Shown: piece by piece, positions 6,506 to 11,274 of the stretch
Layout of the letters: every line of letters begins with the position of its first letter
Numbering within the stretch: position 1 is the stretch's first letter
Assembly (NCBI GenBank): GCA_016788945.1
Contig: JAEUSA010000138.1
Location: 1 to 11,274 of the forward strand
DNA: 11,274 nt
Reading direction: 5' to 3'
Source of the DNA: Leptospiraceae bacterium
GTDB lineage: Bacteria; Spirochaetota; Leptospiria; Turneriellales; Turneriellaceae
Notes under the pieces: generated by a model
Seen by the model: the letters and a program-made list of their open reading frames with translations, nothing else
Told to the model about the DNA's origin: nothing
Databases searched by the model: none
Program-made: the position numbers and the translations under genes

Positions 6506-9500
6506 GTTAGGTTGCTGTACCAATGCCTGAATGGCCGATGCCGGTAATGCACGATTGTAAATCCGCACATCGTCGATGTTGCCGTTAAACCGTGTCGGAA
6601 AAACCACTTCACCGACCTTGAAAGCATTTGCACCATTAAAAAATGACACGGCAGCGCTCGGAGTACAAGTGCGGATAAGTGAACCATTCACGTAGACGCG
6701 TGATGTGGGGCCTGCACTACTCTGTGTTACCGCAATGTGCGTATATACACCTATTGGCGGAGTGTAGGTTGTGGCACAATCGTTATTAGCATTCGGTGCT
6801 CCGACGCCTGTTTTTGAAATGAACAACAATTGATTTGAGGGCGTGAGAAATATTCCGCCGCCACTGCCACCGACACCGTCGGTGCCATTGTAGTTGCCTA
6901 ATATGCCAACATATGCGCCATCGAGAGTTGCAGGCTGAATCCATGCTGCGAAAGTAATATCGGTCGTCGCTTGCGTAATTGTCGTGCCGGTCAAAACCGC
7001 ACTGCCATTAAATTTGTGTGCGCGGCTGTTGAGACCAAAACGATCATCAGTCTGCGTTGCATTCGCATTCGAAAGATTAGCGCCAACTCCGCTGTTGTCA
7101 TTTGTATCAACACTCAAATCATAGCGCGATATAAGGCCCGCGGGTACCTGTACCGCAATTTGCCTAATCTCGGGCAGCGACAGCGCTTTGTTGTAAATGC
7201 GTACATCGTCGATGTCACCAGAAAACCGGTGCGCATCATCAAACCAAGCACCTACGCGAAATGCGCCAGAAACCGTTGAAGATACGGATGTAGAAAGTGT
7301 AACGGGTTTTGTACCCATGAGCACGCCATCGATATAGAGGCGCGCATCTGTACCGTCATGACTCGCACAAACATGAGTCCATGTATACAAGGGTTGTTTG
7401 TATGCGACCGAATGATCGAAGGCAGAATTAAATGTGTTGGAGATGAAAATGTTAGTACCGGCATCACGACTGATTGCCAGACCAAATTCCCGACCACTAC
7501 TTGCACCACCGTACGACACCGGTGACACATAATTGCCAGCCGGAGGATACGTCATGGGGCGAATGAAAGCACACATAGTGCGCGGGGCATTTTCTTTTGG
7601 CAGCGCGGCAATCGTTGCCGCGTCCACAAAGAGCGAACCTCCGCCCGTAAAGTTAAAGGCACCCGCCGTATCACCGTCTTTACCCACCGCGCTGGTGGTT
7701 CCACCCAAGAGATTCTGTGCGAGCGCCCCAGACGGAGTATATCCCGACATTTCATAATGTGCGATCAGTTCGGTAGGCCCGCTGTTCACAGGAGTACCAG
7801 TATCTTGCGCGAGTTCGTTAATTTCGCCTTCACTCAGCGCACGATTGTAAATGCGTACGTCGGCCATCGAGCCCACGAATTTTGATGCATGCGATCTCGT
7901 AGCACCAATCGTTACGCTGCTGGCAAAAGAGTCGAGTAAAGATGCTGAAGCTTGGCTCGATGCCGCCGTCATGTTGTACCCGTTGACGTAGATGCGCCCG
8001 CCTGGGTACTGCGTACCCGTGCCATGGTAGACATAGGTCAAGTGCACCCACGTGTTTGTTTTGACGACGCCTGCCGAGGTACCGCTGATGTAGTTTGTCA
8101 ACGCGCCACTGTTATACCAATTCTGAAAATTGACGGAACCATTTGTCGCAATGTACCATTGGAACTCAAAATCTGCCACGTTACCAATAATTGGCCGGAC
8201 AGCCGTGAGATCAGTCACGCGCACCCACGCGGAAAATGTAAACGGCTGATTGACGGTAAAATTGAAGTTCTTCGTCGTCATATGGCGGCTGCCGTCAAAC
8301 TGTGCCGCCCCATTCGCTTCGGCAAAACGGCCGGCCGTAAAAGCCGCTGCACCAATCCAATTTGGGATAACTGCAGGCGCATCGCTTGAATAATCGTCGC
8401 TGTTGTTCGCGAATGCCCAATAGCCTGTGAGTTTGTCTTCTGAAAGTTTAATGATCCTTCTATCGCCGTGCAGACTGATGAACATATTACGGCCATCACC
8501 TGCAATACCTACGGGGCGCGGTAAATCTGCGCTAGCGCCCGAACCGTTCGTGTACGCCATCGCAGTGATGGCGCTGTCGCCGACGAGCGTCGTCACGCGC
8601 CCTGTCGCGAGGTGCGCCCTGCGCACGATGTGGTTGCCATATTCGGTAAAGATGAGGTTGCCCTTGCCATCGTACATCAGGTCGTGCGGTTCATTGAGCC
8701 GCACGACAGAACCGACGCCATCGACATGGCCTGCGGTGGTTTGTCCGAGGGCGGCGACGACCACACCACCGGTTTTGGGGACCTGATAGATTGCATTCAC
8801 GGCGGCGCGCGTAAAATAGAGATCGTTACCGACCACAACAATACCAAGGGGCGACGCAACCCCCGAAACTACTGTCGTTTTCTGCCCGGTGCGCAAGTCT
8901 ACCTTTACTATCTCATTCGCCGCGCGGCTGCAAACGTAGATGTCATCGCCGTCGAGCGCGATGCCAAACGGATTACTGAAACCCGAAGCAACTTCGACAG
9001 GAGTGCCGCCCGCCACAGGTATTTTGTACAGACGATTATCGGTGAGCGTCGTGTAGTAAACGTTGGTGCCATCTGTTGCCATACCGCGAATAACACCAGG
9101 AACACCGCTCGTCACCAGAGTTCTTACACCAGCACTATTGACGTCCGTTTTATAAATGCAGTAACTCACCGGAGCGCCGGCATCACAGTCACCGTCGGTA
9201 CCCCAGAACACGAACCCCCCGGCGACTGCGAGCGAATTGGGCAATTCGCCGACGACAGCAAAAGACGACTGCCATACTTCTGCACGCGTGCGGTAGAGCA
9301 TACTGGGCGTATTAACCGGTGCTACACTCTGAAAACGTCCCCCTACCATATAGCCGGTGATACAGTTGATGTTGATCGTGAGGTTTGCGTTCAGCGTGCC
9401 GAATTGTTTTTCCCGGATTGAGCACACTTGGCCTGGCGGGTGTTCGGTAATCGAAAAGCTGTAGGTGTCACCGAGCGTGAGGCTCGTCGCCCAAGCCATG

Positions 9501-11274
9501 CTGCCAGCTACAATCACTTCAGGGTTTGTGTTGCCGTCTTTCAATTTCAAGTTACCCGAATTTCCCGTGACAACAATATTGATCGTCGGTTTCGTCGCTA
9601 ACTCAGTATACGCTGCGCCCAGCGACAATAGGTTGCCAGCCGCATCGAACGGCACAATCTTCAGATAATACGGATTCACATCGGGCATCGAAATGGTCGC
9701 CGGGCTTGAAGTTGCCGTGTACGTCGGCGTCGCGGGATAATTGGAGTATGTGCCCGCCGTGGCGCTGCGGAAGATGCGGTAACCCGCAACACCCGAACCG
9801 CCGACATTATCGGTGGCAGCAGTCCAGGTCAGGGTGAAAGTCGTTGCGTTCAGCGCCACCAGCGATGCTGTCGGTGTCGGTACTGACGGCAACTGTCCAT
9901 CGTAAATAACCGTACGCGCCGTGTACCCGTTCGCATTGATGCTATTGCGGGCGCAGATCAAAATAGTATAAGACTTATCGCCGTCGGGAAAATTTGCCGC
10001 ACTGGCAGCGATGGTTGTCGTCGTGGCGGTACCAGCCGGCAGCGTCGAACTACCCGAGAGGTTTGTCCCGACCCCGCCAAAGGTAAAACCATCGATACAA
10101 TTGGTGCTATCACGCCGAATCTGGTAACCCGAAATTTGCCGGTCGGCAACCCAGGTAATCTGCACGCTGTTATAGGCACCCGCAACAGGGCTGATCGCCG
10201 TACGGTCCTGGTTCTGCACCGTGACGGTCGGCAACAGCGAGTCGATGGTATAGGTAGCGTCGCCCACCGACGAGACATGGCCAGCTTTGTCGATACAGCG
10301 GAATTTGACGCGGGTTCTTTTGCCGACGAGAGCCGTGGAGTCTGTCGTGACCGCCAGCGGGCCCGTTTGCACCTGCCCAAAAGTCAGGCGGCCGTCGCCG
10401 TCAAAAGTTGGATCCAACGGATCTGCTGGCGCGACCCCGGGCACCGCAGTGCTCATCGTATAAGCAACACGATCTTCGTTGTCTGAACAACTGAAGACAA
10501 GATTCTGCGTAGTGCCGTAGTCACCGGCAGGAATGTTCACCGTGGGTGCTGCGGGGGCACTATCGTCTCGCAAAAGGGTCAACCCAGCCTGCCCCCAATC
10601 AGAACCGTTAGTAACGCAGATGCGCAGGTCATTGAGACCGACCGCAATGCCCGTGGCATTGTAGGCGAAGGTGGTCTGGATGGGCGTATTCGCCGGCGAG
10701 GGGGACACACCGTCAATGGCGCTCGAAGCGACGACAGTGCCACCAACACCACAATCCGTGCCACCAGAGCGGATCTCCCATGCCTGCCCCACTTGGTTCG
10801 TACTCCAAGTGAGCGTCGCGGAGGTGTGCCCCCCCAGACCGACTCCAGTGATATTTACCGCAGGCACCGCAGCAGTCTTCGTGAGGCTGATATAATTCAC
10901 GGTCGGGAATGACGTATTCACCCGGTAAACACCCGACACCAATGCCGCGCTCGCATTAGGTGGGTAGATGTTACCCGCTTTATCGATGCAGCGGTATTTA
11001 TAGATAGTGCGTGTCGTATTCGCCACAAAGGGCATGACCGGTTTGTTATTGGGATTGTAAGTGGTACCAGAGACTACTGCCCCGTTCGCGGCATTAAAAC
11101 TCGGTTCGGTCACGTCGCCGGCAACCGGATCAACGAGCGCGGCCGAGTTGGTCGCAGAATTGAAGATAATTTTGTCGACGTTATCGCTGCACTGGAAGGT
11201 GAGCTCTTGTGGCGCAACGTAGTTACCTCCCGCGGGAGAAACCGTCAGCGATGTGGGTGCCGTATCCTCGCGGA
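5930..11274 (-). CDS. Giant modular surface protein (gene A): Ig-like stalk, Fn3, NHL-type propeller, three LamG, C-terminal DUF1554; 5' end off window
   Basis: The frame is open from the right edge to TGA at 5932-5930, giving 1780 visible residues. A GTG at 11113 could be taken as a start, but the same frame continues upstream with matching module sequence (REDTAPTSL, then TFQCSDNVDK), so the true start is outside the window. Numbered from the edge, the domains are: Ig-like modules (about 1-460) of two alternating types, each with a Cys pair; Fn3-like (about 461-560); a short module ending NINC (about 560-640); a six-bladed propeller (about 640-947); LamG domains at about 948-1157, 1168-1374 and 1381-1585; and DUF1554 (1590-1780) ending RRLYCVEQ. 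This order matches gene B. Family knowledge places such proteins on the leptospiral surface; the ligand is unknown. The signal peptide should lie upstream of the window. Confidence 0.9.
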   Translation of the reverse strand, partial: REDTAPTSLTVSPAGGNYVAPQELTFQCSDNVDKIIFNSATNSAALVDPVAGDVTEPSFNAANGAVVSGTTYNPNNKPVMPFVANTTRTIYKYRCIDKAGNIYPPNASAALVSGVYRVNTSFPTVNYISLTKTAAVPAVNITGVGLGGHTSATLTWSTNQVGQAWEIRSGGTDCGVGGTVVASSAIDGVSPSPANTPIQTTFAYNATGIAVGLNDLRICVTNGSDWGQAGLTLLRDDSAPAAPTVNIPAGDYGTTQNLVFSCSDNEDRVAYTMSTAVPGVAPADPLDPTFDGDGRLTFGQVQTGPLAVTTDSTALVGKRTRVKFRCIDKAGHVSSVGDATYTIDSLLPTVTVQNQDRTAISPVAGAYNSVQITWVADRQISGYQIRRDSTNCIDGFTFGGVGTNLSGSSTLPAGTATTTTIAASAANFPDGDKSYTILICARNSINANGYTARTVIYDGQLPSVPTPTASLVALNATTFTLTWTAATDNVGGSGVAGYRIFRSATAGTYSNYPATPTYTATSSPATISMPDVNPYYLKIVPFDAAGNLLSLGAAYTELATKPTINIVVTGNSGNLKLKDGNTNPEVIVAGSMAWATSLTLGDTYSFSITEHPPGQVCSIREKQFGTLNANLTININCITGYMVGGRFQSVAPVNTPSMLYRTRAEVWQSSFAVVGELPNSLAVAGGFVFWGTDGDCDAGAPVSYCIYKTDVNSAGVRTLVTSGVPGVIRGMATDGTNVYYTTLTDNRLYKIPVAGGTPVEVASGFSNPFGIALDGDDIYVCSRAANEIVKVDLRTGQKTTVVSGVASPLGIVVVGNDLYFTRAAVNAIYQVPKTGGVVVAALGQTTAGHVDGVGSVVRLNEPHDLMYDGKGNLIFTEYGNHIVRRAHLATGRVTTLVGDSAITAMAYTNGSGASADLPRPVGIAGDGRNMFISLHGDRRIIKLSEDKLTGYWAFANNSDDYSSDAPAVIPNWIGAAAFTAGRFAEANGAAQFDGSRHMTTKNFNFTVNQPFTFSAWVRVTDLTAVRPIIGNVADFEFQWYIATNGSVNFQNWYNSGALTNYISGTSAGVVKTNTWVHLTYVYHGTGTQYPGGRIYVNGYNMTAASSQASASLLDSFASSVTIGATRSHASKFVGSMADVRIYNRALSEGEINELAQDTGTPVNSGPTELIAHYEMSGYTPSGALAQNLLGGTTSAVGKDGDTAGAFNFTGGGSLFVDAATIAALPKENAPRTMCAFIRPMTYPPAGNYVSPVSYGGASSGREFGLAISRDAGTNIFISNTFNSAFDHSVAYKQPLYTWTHVCASHDGTDARLYIDGVLMGTKPVTLSTSVSSTVSGAFRVGAWFDDAHRFSGDIDDVRIYNKALSLPEIRQIAVQVPAGLISRYDLSVDTNDNSGVGANLSNANATQTDDRFGLNSRAHKFNGSAVLTGTTITQATTDITFAAWIQPATLDGAYVGILGNYNGTDGVGGSGGGIFLTPSNQLLFISKTGVGAPNANNDCATTYTPPIGVYTHIAVTQSSAGPTSRVYVNGSLIRTCTPSAAVSFFNGANAFKVGEVVFPTRFNGNIDDVRIYNRALPASAIQALVQQPNRRIFVTANTYNGNLGGITGADTKCNNVADVNKPPGIYKAMLVDAATSGLRRACTAANCATSGVAEGIDWVLTPNITYLRADNTAVFTANFNGVFSFPAQTFYAPISTSSFEVWTGINFGVGGEWTVDGGPGQCALLAGAGWTNSLIGGSNGVFGNSGTDSQTVSATPVGIFYTGFETASCLTARRLYCVEQ
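6520..8431 (-). repeat. Gene A LamG array: three LamG/concanavalin-A-like domains
   Basis: LamG1 (about 7803-8431) starts LTGYWAFANNSDDYSSD and ends ADVRIYNRALSEGEINELAQ. LamG2 (about 7150-7770) starts LIAHYEMSGY, has NAPRTMCAFIRP and HVCASHDGTDARLYIDG, and ends DDVRIYNKALSLPEIRQI. LamG3 (about 6520-7130) starts LISRYDLSVD and ends DDVRIYNRALPASAIQAL. LamG2 carries the Cys pair found in LamG1 and LamG2 of gene B. The array runs directly into DUF1554. Confidence 0.85.
8432..9350 (-). other. Six-bladed NHL-type beta-propeller of gene A
   Basis: Residues about 640-947 from the right edge. Blade cores: VFWGTDGDCDAG with CIYKTD, VYYTTLTDNRLYKIP, IYVCSRAANEIVKVD, LYFTRAAVNAIYQVP, LIFTEYGNHIVRRAH and MFISLHGDRRIIKLS. 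The last two are classic NHL; the first four drift towards YncE/DUF5050-like blades. The first blade has an insertion holding two cysteines that gene B lacks. As in gene B, the final blade is followed at once by a LamG domain. Confidence 0.75.
9360..9595 (-). other. Short beta module before the gene A propeller
   Basis: Residues about 560-638 from the right edge: INIVVTGNSGNLKLKDG, LTLGDTYSFSITEHP, GQVCSI, then LTININC. It has the same two cysteines and the same position between Fn3 and propeller as the gene B copy. It probably packs as a small beta sandwich; no separate function can be read from it. Confidence 0.55.
9600..9890 (-). other. Fibronectin-III-like module of gene A
   Basis: Residues about 461-560 from the right edge: NATTFTLTWTAATDN, GGSGVAGYRIFRS, SSPATISMPD, YYLKIVPFDAAGN. 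It is the closest match of any stalk part between the two genes at the protein level. It links the two-Cys Ig stalk to the short module before the propeller, as in gene B. Confidence 0.75.
9895..11272 (-). repeat. Gene A stalk: four visible alternating Ig-like modules (X-Y-X-Y)
   Basis: This is the same alternation as in gene B. Type X modules (about 10910-11272, cut by the edge, and 10225-10545) have FQCSDN or FSCSDN, a D/P-rich loop (DPVAGD; DPLDPTFDGDGR) and RCIDKAG. Type Y modules (about 10545-10908 and 9895-10225) have GGTDC or DSTNC and a second Cys in LRICV or ILICA. The first Y ends in RDDSAP; the second ends in the degenerate YDGQLP. More copies may lie upstream of the window. Confidence 0.7.

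Noticed and set aside
130..7865. Recurring TTGTA(A/T)AT-like motif near 130, 733, 1390, 6556, 7191 and 7845 as a regulatory or CRISPR-like repeat
   Set aside because: Each copy is the reverse complement of the codons for the DVRIYNRAL tail of a LamG domain, so protein repetition explains it; spacing and sequence do not fit a CRISPR array.
7952..8389. Plus-strand open frame of 145 codons
   Set aside because: It is opposite LamG1 of gene A and has no family resemblance.
8612..9421. Plus-strand open frame of 269 codons
   Set aside because: It lies wholly opposite the propeller of gene A, whose frame shows clear domain motifs. Its translation has no recognisable domain and is rich in Arg, His and Cys, as expected for a shadow frame.
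11111..11113. GTG as the start of gene A
   Set aside because: The frame stays open to the right edge and the extra 53 residues continue the X module (TFQCSDNVDK and a D/P-rich loop), so this GTG is an internal Val.

Overview
The window is almost filled by two very large genes that read leftward (minus strand), one behind the other. Each is cut by a window edge. The upstream gene (A) enters at position 11274 and stops at 5930. After a 173-base gap, the downstream gene (B) starts at 5756 and is still open at position 1. I translated both frames by hand: gene A is open from the right edge to its stop, and gene B is open over 1918 codons with no internal stop or frameshift. Nothing on the plus strand looks like a gene.

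Both products are modular secreted or surface proteins with the same parts in the same order. First comes a stalk of alternating Ig-like modules of two kinds, each with a conserved cysteine pair. Then come one fibronectin-III-like module, a short module ending in a cysteine, a six-bladed NHL-type beta-propeller, and a run of LamG (concanavalin-A-like) domains. Gene A ends with a DUF1554 domain. Gene B shows its N-terminus: a signal peptide with a spirochaete-style lipobox (cysteine at residue 26) and a Big_5-like Ig domain. Its C-terminus lies beyond position 1, where a fourth LamG-like domain has just begun.

The combination of loose lipobox, DUF1554, NHL propeller, LamG domains and this Ig stalk is typical of leptospiral outer-surface lipoproteins. 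Base composition is moderate to GC-rich (60 % G+C in one counted line of gene A), higher than in most Leptospira. I therefore infer a member of the Leptospirales with higher GC, such as a Turneriella- or Leptonema-like bacterium; this is inference only.

The two genes are best read as an old tandem duplication. Protein motifs are kept while most codons differ synonymously. The proteins are probably lipid-anchored adhesins or glycan/matrix-binding proteins with stalk, propeller and lectin-like modules. No enzyme, mobile element, RNA gene or CRISPR array was seen. The gap between the genes holds a strong inverted repeat but no convincing promoter or classical terminator.
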